Assembly: GCA_023443285.1 (NCBI GenBank)
Contig: JAEZVB010000089.1
Coordinates: 1 to 37,981, forward strand
DNA: 37,981 nt
Direction of reading: 5' to 3'
From: Bacillota bacterium
Lineage (GTDB): Bacteria; Bacillota; Negativicutes; Sporomusales; Sporomusaceae
Shown here: positions 21,758-30,422 of the stretch, piece after piece
Layout: the number at the start of each line of letters is the position of its first letter
Position numbering within the stretch: the first letter of the stretch is position 1
The notes under the pieces: model-generated
Told to the model about the DNA's origin: nothing
What the model saw: the letters and a program-made list of their open reading frames with translations, nothing else
The model's database searches: none
Program-made: the position numbers and the translations under genes

Positions 21758-21809
21758 GTAGTAATAGAAAAATCCGCGCCAAACGGCGCGGATTTTTCTA
21801 TTACTACTT
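21756..21809. terminator. Perfect 25-bp bidirectional terminator
   Basis: Arms 21756-21780 and 21785-21809 are exact reverse complements around AAAC, with a GC core (CCGCGCC) and A/T runs that serve both directions. It ends the Cys-rich gene and the convergent CAP-domain gene. The left arm begins in the stop codon. Confidence 0.95.
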
Positions 21810-21813
21810 GTTC

Positions 21814-22509
21814 CTATCTCTTTATGAACTCTTGAACTACATAGACAGATCCTGAAGCACTAGTACGGACACCAATACCCACTTCGGTATAGTTGGAATT
21901 TAATATGTTGGCACGGTGACCAGAACTATTCATAAAAGCTTTTTCAGCAGCCGCTACACTAGTGTTTATCGCCAGGTTTTCACCGGCAGCAATATAACGG
22001 ATGCCAGCTTGGTTCATACGATCAAAGGGAGATTGGCCTTCTGGATTGTAGTGCGAAAAATAGTTGCGGTTAATCATATCTTGTCCATAATTTTCCGCTA
22101 ACCTTACCAAATTCATGTTAAGCTTTAGTGCCGGCAAGCCATGGGCTGCGCGGTCAGCATTTAATAGTTGGAAAGCTTTAGCTTCATCAGCCGTAAGCCC
22201 CGAGGTATTTGTTGCCGGTTGAGAATTTGAACCTGAAGACGGTGTGGTCGGTGTACTTGGAGAAGTATCTGCGCTCTTAGCAGGTGATTGAGTGTCGCCA
22301 CCCTTTTTTCCTCCGGTAACCATCGCCAATAAACCCAGTGCCAATAAACCACCAATAACGGCTCTGTTATCACCATTTTGCACAGCTTGTTCTTCACCCT
22401 CTGCCGCATAGGCCGTTGTTGCCCAGGCACCACCAAAAGAGGTAGTAAGCAGCGACATTATTACCAAAGCGAAAATTGTTTTAACGAGACTTTTTTTAAT
22501 CTTTATCAA
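21814..22509 (-). CDS. Secreted CAP/SCP-domain protein (YkwD-like)
   Basis: A 231-residue exported protein. An N-terminal signal peptide (KKSLVKTIFALVIMSLLTTS, then an AYAA cleavage-like site near 35) is followed by a second hydrophobic Gly/Leu stretch (52-66), a Ser/Pro/Thr linker (70-103) and a CAP domain (about 107-231). CAP motifs: FQLLNADRAAHGLPAL, SHYNPEGQSPFDRM, GENLAI and SGHRANILN. In spore formers such proteins are widespread, including in the spore coat, with unknown biochemistry. The start is a TTG at 22509 with a moderate ribosome site. The unannotated 213 bases upstream carry no recognised riboswitch. Confidence 0.88.
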   Translation of the reverse strand: MIKIKKSLVKTIFALVIMSLLTTSFGGAWATTAYAAEGEEQAVQNGDNRAVIGGLLALGLLAMVTGGKKGGDTQSPAKSADTSPSTPTTPSSGSNSQPATNTSGLTADEAKAFQLLNADRAAHGLPALKLNMNLVRLAENYGQDMINRNYFSHYNPEGQSPFDRMNQAGIRYIAAGENLAINTSVAAAEKAFMNSSGHRANILNSNYTEVGIGVRTSASGSVYVVQEFIKR

Positions 22510-22722
22510 ATTTACATAACCTACCTTTCAATGTGTATTTTAGGATTATCAGCCTAATTTTACTGGCATTTAGTAGTTTTCAAGCCATCATATAGCTCGA
22601 TGTTATGTAAATATTCGTTTCCTTTAACCAAAATCCTTTCTAGCGGCGTCTAGTAATTTCTGTATAGACCAGGCCGCACTACTATAATAGGTCACCCTGG
22701 TGTACTTATACATATAATTACG

Positions 22723-23118
22723 CTATTGTATTAATTCCAATTTCCTTAAGACCTCAACCAGCTTTTCGGTATCGATAGGTTTCGCGGCATATGCTTCGCA
22801 GCCTATTTCAAACGAATGCTGTACGTACTGGGTTTCCGCTAATGCCGTAACCATAATAACCTTTACCCGATCTTCTGGCTTAACACCATTTTGTTTTTCA
22901 ATATCCCGGATGGTTTTTAGCGCTTTTACACCATCAACTTTAGGCATCATAATGTCTAGGCATATGAGGTCATATGGCTGCTTTTCTTTTAATGCCAACA
23001 AGTATGCATCAAGTACTTCCAAGCCGTCAACAGTTACATCACATTCACCATACTGCGATAAAAATCTCGCCAAGAATTTCCTGCTGATCAAATCATCTTC
23101 CGCAATAAGTATACGCAT
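22723..23118 (-). CDS. Single-domain response regulator
   Basis: A 131-residue receiver domain alone. Acidic pocket Asp8/Asp9, phosphorylation site Asp55 (LDIMMPKVDG), switch Thr91 (VTALAE) and Lys113 (AAKPID) are all present. No output domain, so it acts like CheY by protein contact or as a phosphorelay step. GGAGG lies in the last codons of the hybrid kinase gene and the genes are two bases apart, so the two are coupled and probably form one relay. Confidence 0.93.
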   Translation of the reverse strand: MRILIAEDDLISRKFLARFLSQYGECDVTVDGLEVLDAYLLALKEKQPYDLICLDIMMPKVDGVKALKTIRDIEKQNGVKPEDRVKVIMVTALAETQYVQHSFEIGCEAYAAKPIDTEKLVEVLRKLELIQ

Positions 23119-23120
23119 GC

Positions 23121-26100
23121 CTATTCCTCCTTATCATAATTATAAGTTCGTAGTACTATTGAAAGGTTTTCCAGCAACTTCTCACCGATGTCCGCGCTCT
23201 GTTGAATATTATTACGGCGTGCGGCCAGCTCTACCTTAAAGGCAAAATCCTTCAGCATGTCCATGCCTGCCAGATTAAATTCTTCTTTGAGTCTATGAGC
23301 ATATTCCTCCACTTTTTCTATGACAACTCCTGCTAAAGCGCGCTGGAGTTGCTCAGCCAAATTCTCAATGCGAACCAGACTAGCCGTCTCGATTCCCATC
23401 AACTCCCGAGTTGCATCAACCTTATAAAGCTCTCCTAACTCATTAATTCTTAGACTATTGAGTTCGCCAATTCCTTTATCTTTACGAAAAACGCTTTCTA
23501 TTATTTGGGATAATTCATAAATAGAAATCGGTTTTGCCAGGTATCCATCCATCCCTAAAGTTAAAAAGCGATCTTTATCCCCATACAAGGCATGTGCAGT
23601 TAAAGCAATAATCGGTATATGCCCTCCGGTAATAGCTTCCTGTGCCCGAATCTGCGCTGTTACTTCCAATCCATCCATCAATGGCATTTGAATATCCATC
23701 AGAATAAGTTCGATTTCCTCTGGATGTTGCTGCACCAATTCCCATACTTCCATCCCGTTATTAACGGCTCTGGCATTATGCCCGATTTCTTTTAATAGCC
23801 GCATAACCACATCTTGATTTACCTTATTGTCCTCCGCTACTAGAATCTTCTTAGGAAACAAGGTTTTATATGAGGCCGGCGCAGGCAGTTGCCGCTTCTC
23901 TACCGTAGTACCAAACTCACATCGAATGGTGAAGAAAAAAGTGGTTCCTTTGTCTAGCTCGCTCTCCACCCAAATAGAACCGCGCATCATTTCAACTAAC
24001 TGCTTAGATATAGCAAGTCCCAGCCCGGTTCCTCCAAATTTACGGGTTATGGAACCGTCCACTTGGCTAAACGGTTTAAATAACCTGGTGATATTTTCCT
24101 GAGAAATCCCGATTCCGGTATCGGTTACAGAAAACATCAATTCAGCTTCCCCATTTTCCATAATCGCTTGTTTGGTTGCTACGGTAATTTCACCATCAGG
24201 GGTGAACTTTATCGCGTTGCTAATAAGATTATTAAGCACTTGCCGCAACCTATTCGGATCTCCTTTTAAGACCGAAGCAATATTAGCTGCAAATAAATAA
24301 TTTAGGGTAAGATTATTTTTCATTGCCGTAGACGAGTTGGTTCTGATAACTTCCTCAATTACCTCTTTGGGACTAAAACTAATATTGTCAATCTGTAGTT
24401 TTCCTGCTTCTATCTTGGAAAAATCCAAAATATCATTGATAATTCCCACTAATGAATTTGCACAGGTTTTAGCGGTAATCAGGTTTTCTCTCTGTTCAAT
24501 ATCCAACCCTGTCATGAGCGTCAAGTCAATCATGCCAACAATACCATTTATCGGCGTACGAATTTCATGACTCATATTAGCGAGAAACTCACCTTTTGCC
24601 CGGCTTGCGTCTTCAGCCGCTTTTTTTGCGGCTTTTAATTGCTGTTCGCTAATCTTACGCTCAGTAGTATCCCGGATGATGCTTAACATGACTTCCTGCT
24701 CACCGATCAGCGTCCCTTTTATACTTACTTCTACAGGAAATATTGTTCCGTCTTTTCTGCGATGTACTGTTTCAAAAAAGACCCCCTCTAAATCAGAGGT
24801 CTGCATTTGTATTTTCGGAGGATAATCTGCCAGCTGTATATCCCAAATTGTAGTGGTAAGAAGCTCCTCCCGTGTATATCCGTAAGTCCGCAAGGCAGCA
24901 TCATTGGCATCAATAATCTGTCCGTTTAAGCCGATAAAGAGCACAATATCACTGGCCTTTTCCAGTAATACTTTATACCGTGTGAGAGCTTGTTCCGCCA
25001 TTTTTCTATCCTGGATATCAAAACCCATACCAATAAAGCCGGTCATATTACCCTCGATATCATAAAACGGGTGGTTTACACAATGTAACCAGCGATACTC
25101 CCCACTTTTATGCAACAGCCGGATTTCACTTTGGTAGTTCTCGGCCTTTTGTAATGATTGCATAGCGGCGTCAAAGTACCTCTGCCGATCCTCAGGGTGG
25201 ACAAACTCAAGCCAGTGGTGTAGCGATCCTTCGATGATGGGACGCCCGGTAAATTTTGCCCAGTAGTCGTTGACATATAGCCATTCATGTTGCAAACCGG
25301 TTCGCCAGACAATAGCCGGTACTCCTTCAAACATGGAAAAATAAAAGTCCCTAGCTTTAATAACAGTCAATTCTCTTTCTTTTTCATCAGTTATATCAAC
25401 AAGAGTGACAACAATATTTCTTTGTTGATTAATACTAACAGGAGTAGCTCCGATTTTTAGCCACAGCGACCGCCTCTTCCCTCTGTGCATGAAGGTTTTT
25501 TTGCACTCAAGGTTGGTAGCCGGAATATTGATTTCATAAGCACGATGAATAGCAAAATTGATATCGCAATTTTGGCAATTGGCACCACATCCACATTGAC
25601 TACTGTTATTCTCACAGTAAAAAGAGTTGCCAAAAAGGCCCCCCAACGCTTCTCTTTTGGAAATGTTTCCAATTTGCAGCGCTGTATTATTAATATCACG
25701 AATCTTAAAATGGCGGTCTAACAAAACCATTCCAATCGGTGTCGAATTAAAAATATTGCGCAAATTCTTTTCTTCGTTATAATAGTGCATCTCGAATCGT
25801 TTAAACCGCGTAACATCACGCAAGATGGTAATTGTTCCAATTGTGTTTTTTTCCGCATCAACAAAGGGCGAACAGGTTGCAGACACATAGATAATTTTAT
25901 CATTATGAATAATAGTGGCACTGTTTTCAAAACCTTTGGTAGTGTTAGTCCGGATTACCTCAGCGATGGGACTGCGCATCGGCAGTCTGGTTTCATAGTG
26001 GACAATACTGCACACTTCATCAAAGTTCTTGCCAATAACTTGATCAGCTGCTTGACCAATAATAGCTTCTCCATGATGATTGATGTATACAATATTAGCC

Positions 26101-26183
26101 AATAAATCAGACACGACAACGCCATCACCAATACTGGATAATGCCGAAATAAGCTGATTGTTATTCACTAAGCTGCTAACCAT
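23121..26183 (-). CDS. Hybrid histidine kinase with four PAS domains, receiver and Hpt-like end
   Basis: A 1020-residue cytosolic kinase with no membrane segment. In order: PAS (about 5-125), PAS (140-275) with a Cys-rich insert (Cys190, 197, 199, 203, 206), PAS (285-395), PAS (405-515), HisKA with His539 (NMSHEIRTPINGIVG), HATPase (640-755, GTGLGLAISKQLVEMM), receiver with Asp830 (LILMDIQMPLMDG), and a C-terminal helical region with His963 (AHRLKEE) that looks like a divergent Hpt domain. The insert resembles redox or metal-binding PAS variants of anaerobes. It lies downstream of cheB across a weak terminator and is coupled to the lone receiver. Confidence 0.93.
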   Translation of the reverse strand: MVSSLVNNNQLISALSSIGDGVVVSDLLANIVYINHHGEAIIGQAADQVIGKNFDEVCSIVHYETRLPMRSPIAEVIRTNTTKGFENSATIIHNDKIIYVSATCSPFVDAEKNTIGTITILRDVTRFKRFEMHYYNEEKNLRNIFNSTPIGMVLLDRHFKIRDINNTALQIGNISKREALGGLFGNSFYCENNSSQCGCGANCQNCDINFAIHRAYEINIPATNLECKKTFMHRGKRRSLWLKIGATPVSINQQRNIVVTLVDITDEKERELTVIKARDFYFSMFEGVPAIVWRTGLQHEWLYVNDYWAKFTGRPIIEGSLHHWLEFVHPEDRQRYFDAAMQSLQKAENYQSEIRLLHKSGEYRWLHCVNHPFYDIEGNMTGFIGMGFDIQDRKMAEQALTRYKVLLEKASDIVLFIGLNGQIIDANDAALRTYGYTREELLTTTIWDIQLADYPPKIQMQTSDLEGVFFETVHRRKDGTIFPVEVSIKGTLIGEQEVMLSIIRDTTERKISEQQLKAAKKAAEDASRAKGEFLANMSHEIRTPINGIVGMIDLTLMTGLDIEQRENLITAKTCANSLVGIINDILDFSKIEAGKLQIDNISFSPKEVIEEVIRTNSSTAMKNNLTLNYLFAANIASVLKGDPNRLRQVLNNLISNAIKFTPDGEITVATKQAIMENGEAELMFSVTDTGIGISQENITRLFKPFSQVDGSITRKFGGTGLGLAISKQLVEMMRGSIWVESELDKGTTFFFTIRCEFGTTVEKRQLPAPASYKTLFPKKILVAEDNKVNQDVVMRLLKEIGHNARAVNNGMEVWELVQQHPEEIELILMDIQMPLMDGLEVTAQIRAQEAITGGHIPIIALTAHALYGDKDRFLTLGMDGYLAKPISIYELSQIIESVFRKDKGIGELNSLRINELGELYKVDATRELMGIETASLVRIENLAEQLQRALAGVVIEKVEEYAHRLKEEFNLAGMDMLKDFAFKVELAARRNNIQQSADIGEKLLENLSIVLRTYNYDKEE

Positions 26184-26220
26184 CTACCAGGCACCTACCT
26201 TATCTAATCACATTTTACTA

Positions 26221-26249
26221 CAAAACCTACTATTATCTTGTCTAGTAGG
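26221..26249 (-). terminator. Weak terminator after cheB
   Basis: CCTACTA (26226-26232) and TAGTAGG (26243-26249) are perfect complements with a ten-base loop; TTTTG follows on the minus strand. It lies ten bases past the cheB stop. Confidence 0.6.
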
Positions 26250-26258
26250 ACACATCAA

Positions 26259-27275
26259 TTAGCTTAACAACGCGCAAATTGCTTGCGCTATGTTTTTCAA
26301 GGCTACCTGTTTTTTTACTGCGCCAATATTATATGCTACTTTAGGCATACCATAAACTACCGATGATTCCTCGTCCTGACCAATTGTTGCCGCACCTTGC
26401 TTGCGCATGCCCAGTAAGCCTTTTGCGCCATCATAGCCCATTCCGGTGAGAATAACACCAATGCCACTCGCGCCCGCTTCCTGAGCAACCGAGTTAAACA
26501 AAACATCAATAGAAGGACAATGTCCATTCACTTTTTCGCCACTATAGCATTTAACTCTATATCCATCATTGTATTTTTTGATTATCATATGTTCATTGCC
26601 AGGCGCAATTAAGATACTCCCGGGACTAGCCAGGTCACCGGTTCGGGCCTCTTTTACCTGAAAACGAGTCGATGCATTCAATCGCTCAGCATACATCTGG
26701 GAAAATACAGGCGGAATATGCTGAACAATCACAATCCCAGGCATGTTGGCAGGCAATTGCTTTACCACTTGGTATATGGCTTCCGTTCCGCCAGTGGAAG
26801 CGCCAATGGCTATAATCTTATTACGGCTAGACAAACCGGCATTTACTGTGCCGGCGCAGCTTGCTGTTACTGTGGCCTGGGTAGGTTTAGCATATACTGC
26901 CGTTTTAACTTTGCTAATTAGTTCAGTAATAAACTTCTCAACACCATTGGGAGATTGGATATCCGGTTTAGCCACAAAGTCAATAGCTCCAGCAGTTATA
27001 GCATCAAACACGGCTTCACTTGCAGAACTGATAACAATGGTAGGCAACGGATACTGAGGCATAAGTCGCAGCAAAAACTCAATCCCATTCATTTTGGGCA
27101 TTTGCACATCAAGTACCATGACATCAGGCTGAAACTCAATAATTTTATCACGGGCATCAAAAGGATCAACAGCTTTTGCAACAACTGTAATATCTATGTC
27201 TCCCGCCAGGCCTTTGGCCAAAACCTCGCGATATAGCATAGAGTCATCTACAATAAGCACTTTAATCTTCTTCAT
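26259..27275 (-). CDS. cheB: Chemotaxis protein-glutamate methylesterase
   Basis: A 338-residue CheB that removes methyl groups from (and deamidates) receptor glutamyl residues, for adaptation. The receiver domain has Asp10/Asp11 and Asp56 (VLDVQMPKMNG). After a linker (about 120-150, Ala/Thr-rich) the methylesterase domain has the catalytic triad Ser160 (IGASTGG), His186 (VQHIPPVFSQ) and Asp282 (GMGYDGAKG). It follows cheR by four bases, forming the usual cheR-cheB adaptation pair, and closes the chemosensory operon. Confidence 0.97.
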   Translation of the reverse strand: MKKIKVLIVDDSMLYREVLAKGLAGDIDITVVAKAVDPFDARDKIIEFQPDVMVLDVQMPKMNGIEFLLRLMPQYPLPTIVISSASEAVFDAITAGAIDFVAKPDIQSPNGVEKFITELISKVKTAVYAKPTQATVTASCAGTVNAGLSSRNKIIAIGASTGGTEAIYQVVKQLPANMPGIVIVQHIPPVFSQMYAERLNASTRFQVKEARTGDLASPGSILIAPGNEHMIIKKYNDGYRVKCYSGEKVNGHCPSIDVLFNSVAQEAGASGIGVILTGMGYDGAKGLLGMRKQGAATIGQDEESSVVYGMPKVAYNIGAVKKQVALKNIAQAICALLS

Positions 27276-27279
27276 GGTA

Positions 27280-28095
27280 TTATTCCTTTCGATACACTGC
27301 TGGCTTTATATATTTAAACCTTGAATTTTCACGATTAATGGACTCAGAGTGGCCAATAAATAGATAACCTCCCGCTACCAGCGAGTTATAGAATGAGTTA
27401 ATCAGCGAATGTTTCGTTGCTGCATCAAAGTAGATCATAACATTTCGGCAAAAAATTACATGGAACTTTTTCTTAAACGGGAAGGTGGGCGTTATAAGAT
27501 TAAACTTTCGAAAAATAGCTTCCTCTCTAATACGGGCAACCACTCTGCTTGTTTCATCATCCAGCCGCTCAAAATACTTCAGTCTCCAGTGTTTCGGCAG
27601 TGATACTAACGATTCATTACTGTAAACGCCATTTTGAGCCATATCTAGAACTTTAGGAGAAATATCTGTAGCTAATATTTTGGTGTCCCACTGGGTTTTA
27701 TTTACCCCGAAATATTCATCAAGATACATCGCGATGGTATATGCTTCTTCTCCGGATGAACAACCTGCACTCCATATCCTGAGATCTCTATCCTTCACCA
27801 CTTGCGTAAGGTATGGCAGCACACAGTCTTTAAAATAATTAAAATGATCTGCTTCACGCAGGAAAAATGTATGGTTTGTGCTTATCAGGCTAATGAGCGT
27901 ACTTGCTGCCGTACCGGTTTTATCCATTATGATTTTGTCATAATATGCGGAAAAGGATTGAATATTTTCTTGTATAAGAAAATTTTGTAGCCGCCCAACA
28001 ACCAGTGTTTTTTTGTGTGCAGGCAGATGAATGCCAAAGTTTTGTTTAATATAACTTGCTAGTTGTGTAAATTCTTTTTCGGTAATCGTTAGCAT
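27280..28095 (-). CDS. cheR: Chemotaxis protein methyltransferase
   Basis: A 271-residue SAM-dependent enzyme that methylates receptor glutamates. The N-terminal helical domain (about 1-75) ends in STNHTFFLRE, and the SAM-binding motif is IWSAGCSSGEEAYTIAMYL near 107-125. IFCRNVMIYFD near 216-226 is the other family signature. No TPR extension. It lies between the receptor gene (across a hairpin) and cheB, and its ribosome site is weak (GGTGA), so its output may be lower than its neighbours. Confidence 0.96.
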   Translation of the reverse strand: MLTITEKEFTQLASYIKQNFGIHLPAHKKTLVVGRLQNFLIQENIQSFSAYYDKIIMDKTGTAASTLISLISTNHTFFLREADHFNYFKDCVLPYLTQVVKDRDLRIWSAGCSSGEEAYTIAMYLDEYFGVNKTQWDTKILATDISPKVLDMAQNGVYSNESLVSLPKHWRLKYFERLDDETSRVVARIREEAIFRKFNLITPTFPFKKKFHVIFCRNVMIYFDAATKHSLINSFYNSLVAGGYLFIGHSESINRENSRFKYIKPAVYRKE

Positions 28096-28117
28096 CTTGT
28101 TTCACCAACTTCAGATT

Positions 28118-28145
28118 GGGGGAGAGCTCAGCCAAGCTCTCCCCC
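28118..28145 (-). terminator. GC-rich hairpin between mcp and cheR
   Basis: GGGGGAGAGCT (28118-28128) and AGCTCTCCCCC (28135-28145) are perfect complements with a six-base loop. No U-tract follows on the minus strand, so it more likely stabilises or separates the upstream transcript than ends it. Confidence 0.55.
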
Positions 28146-28155
28146 CTGATTTAAT

Positions 28156-29874
28156 TTAGTATTTTCCGAACTCTTGGTCGCTTAAAGCAATTTTTATTTT
28201 AGCTGAGGGTTGCTCCGCCAAGCCCCCATCCTCAACAAATCTTTGCCTGCGGTTTTTATCCGCCATGCCTTCTAATACTTTTAGCACTTCCGGATTAAGT
28301 TCGCTATATTGCCTGGGGGGATTACTTTTGTTTTTTAGCTTAAACCGGCCTACACTTTGTTTAAGCATCTCAGCCTGACTAGATAGTTCCTCACTGGCAG
28401 CCGCACTTTCTTCAGAAGTTGCCGAATTACTTTGTACAACCTGCGAAACCTGCGCAATTCCCTGGTTGATTTGCGCAATACCTGCGGCCTGCTCATTTGA
28501 TGCTACGGCAATGTTATTTACTAAATTAGCAACCTCTGTAACCCCGCTCACAATTTTATTTAGCGCCACCGCCGTTTCATTCGCAATCTTGGTGCCATCT
28601 TCCACCTTTTTAATTGAGCTTTCAATCATCGCCGTAGTTTCTTTAGCAGCATTGGCTGAGCGCGCTGCCAGATTACGTACTTCCTCGGCAACAACGGCAA
28701 AGCCTTTTCCATGCTGACCGGCTCGAGCCGCTTCAACAGCAGCATTAAGCGCAAGAATATTGGTTTGGAAGGCAATCTCGTCAATTACCTTAATTATTTT
28801 GGATATATTACTGGAAGATTCGTTAATCTGAACCATGGCCTTTTGCATTTCCTGCATTTGTGCATTACCCTGAGCAGCATTCTCCTGCGCCGTTTCTGCA
28901 AGTTGATTGGCTTGATCTGCACTCTCAGCATTTTGCCTGGTCTGAGTTGCTATTTCTTCAATAGATGCTGTTAGTTGTTCAATAGAACTTGCCTGCTCGG
29001 TGGCACCTTGGGATAAGCTCATACTGGAATCAGAAACTTGCTTTGATCCGGAAGCCACTTGCTCAGATGCCGTGGCTATCGTAACCATTACTTCGTTTAT
29101 TTGATCTGCCATTGTGCGGAAATTTGTCGCCAACGACCCTATTTCATCTTTAGTAGTTGCTTCAATAGTGACATTTAGATCACCACTGGCAATTTGCGTA
29201 GCGCCTTCAACCAGTTGTCTAATGGGTCTGCTGATAAGACGTGCAATGAATATCCCCAAACCGATAGCCAATACCAGAGCTATCGCAATAACAGCAACCA
29301 TGGTAATTACCGTTGTATTTGTGGCAGCCGAATATTCCTTCGAAAGTTTTACCCCACCACGGGACTTTAATTCAAATAATTGATTAATTGCGTTCGAAAT
29401 CGCAACCGCCGGTGCTGTGCCCTCGGCTTTGAACAATAGGTATGCTTGATCTTCTTGGCGGGCGGCTGCCATACTAATTACTCTGTCTCTTACCGAATTG
29501 TATTTGGATATGTTTTCCTTGATTATAGCATAGTCTTTCCGCCCCTCCTCAGTTTGCATGGTTTTCTCAACATTTTTCATTGATTCAGCCATTTTTTTGT
29601 CATTCTCTTTGATCTGAGCAATATACTTACTGCGGTCAGTTCCCTTTTCGATCAGAATATCTCTGATAATTGAGCGGTTTTCATTAAAGGCCATGCCCAG
29701 TTCGCCAATATCCGCGGCCGCAACCCCGTAATTAACAAATAAACTAGCATAATCCTCGTCAACCTTCTTAATATTAATTATGCCCACCGCACCAACTATG
29801 GCTGCCAAAAATGCTATCGTGATAAATGAAACGATTAGCTTTTTGCTAATTTTTAGATTTAAAAACCAACGCAT
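28156..29874 (-). CDS. Methyl-accepting chemotaxis protein (4HB type)
   Basis: A 572-residue receptor. TM1 is about residues 12-32 and TM2 about 188-210; between them is a helical extracytoplasmic four-helix-bundle-type domain (about 33-187). Then HAMP (211-265) and the long signalling hairpin, whose tip (IAFQTNILALNAAVEAARAG) lies near 366-385. Glu/Gln-rich helix faces flanking it are suited to CheR/CheB modification. There is no C-terminal CheR-tethering pentapeptide. The ligand is unknown. It is the only receptor in this operon, between cheW and cheR. Confidence 0.95.
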   Translation of the reverse strand: MRWFLNLKISKKLIVSFITIAFLAAIVGAVGIINIKKVDEDYASLFVNYGVAAADIGELGMAFNENRSIIRDILIEKGTDRSKYIAQIKENDKKMAESMKNVEKTMQTEEGRKDYAIIKENISKYNSVRDRVISMAAARQEDQAYLLFKAEGTAPAVAISNAINQLFELKSRGGVKLSKEYSAATNTTVITMVAVIAIALVLAIGLGIFIARLISRPIRQLVEGATQIASGDLNVTIEATTKDEIGSLATNFRTMADQINEVMVTIATASEQVASGSKQVSDSSMSLSQGATEQASSIEQLTASIEEIATQTRQNAESADQANQLAETAQENAAQGNAQMQEMQKAMVQINESSSNISKIIKVIDEIAFQTNILALNAAVEAARAGQHGKGFAVVAEEVRNLAARSANAAKETTAMIESSIKKVEDGTKIANETAVALNKIVSGVTEVANLVNNIAVASNEQAAGIAQINQGIAQVSQVVQSNSATSEESAAASEELSSQAEMLKQSVGRFKLKNKSNPPRQYSELNPEVLKVLEGMADKNRRQRFVEDGGLAEQPSAKIKIALSDQEFGKY

Positions 29875-29891
29875 ATTATCATCCCTCTCAT

Positions 29892-30383
29892 TTATAAACT
29901 TGCTAAGTTTACAATGTCATCTTCATTAAGGATTTTTTCACAGTCAAGGAGCAGCTTAATGTCGCCTTCGACCTTACCAATCCCCTTAATATATCTGTTT
30001 TGAACAGCTTTAATTTCAGGTGGTGGTACAATGCTCTCTTCCGGGATAGTCAGAACTTCTGAAACACTATCAACAATCAACCCGACAGAAACATCCTGGA
30101 TGTCTATGACAATGACACAGGTTCGATCATTGTACTCGCGCGGTTCCTTTTTAAAGCGCAGCCTGACATCCATAACCGGTACAATTTTCCCTCTTAGGTT
30201 GACAATTCCTTTGACGTAATCTGGCAGCTCCGGAATCTCGGTAATCGGTTGAATGCCAATAATTTCAGTAACATAAGCGATTTCTAAGCCATAAAATTCA
30301 TTGCCTAAGGAAAAAGTAAGGAATTTGCCTTTTTGCGTATCCTCATCCACTTCACTTGTTATTGAGCTATCCATCTCAGCCAT
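29892..30383 (-). CDS. cheW: CheW coupling protein of the chemosensory operon
   Basis: A 163-residue CheW with an N-terminal acidic extension (about 1-18) before the domain. Conserved parts: FTFSLGNEFYGLEIAYVTEI, YVKGIVNLRGKIVPVMDVRL and VGLIVDSVSEVLTI. It links the receptor to CheA. GGAGAGGAG lies seven bases before the ATG. It sits between cheA and mcp with short gaps. A paralog is at 13111-13587. Confidence 0.95.
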   Translation of the reverse strand: MAEMDSSITSEVDEDTQKGKFLTFSLGNEFYGLEIAYVTEIIGIQPITEIPELPDYVKGIVNLRGKIVPVMDVRLRFKKEPREYNDRTCVIVIDIQDVSVGLIVDSVSEVLTIPEESIVPPPEIKAVQNRYIKGIGKVEGDIKLLLDCEKILNEDDIVNLASL

Positions 30384-30422
30384 GGTTTAACTCCTCTCCT
30401 TTTCAGTTGATGGAATTGCTTG

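Noticed and set aside
22510..22722. Possible riboswitch before the CAP-domain gene, with AGGATT/AATCCT pairing
   Set aside because: No known riboswitch consensus (c-di-AMP, c-di-GMP, SAM, T-box) could be matched.
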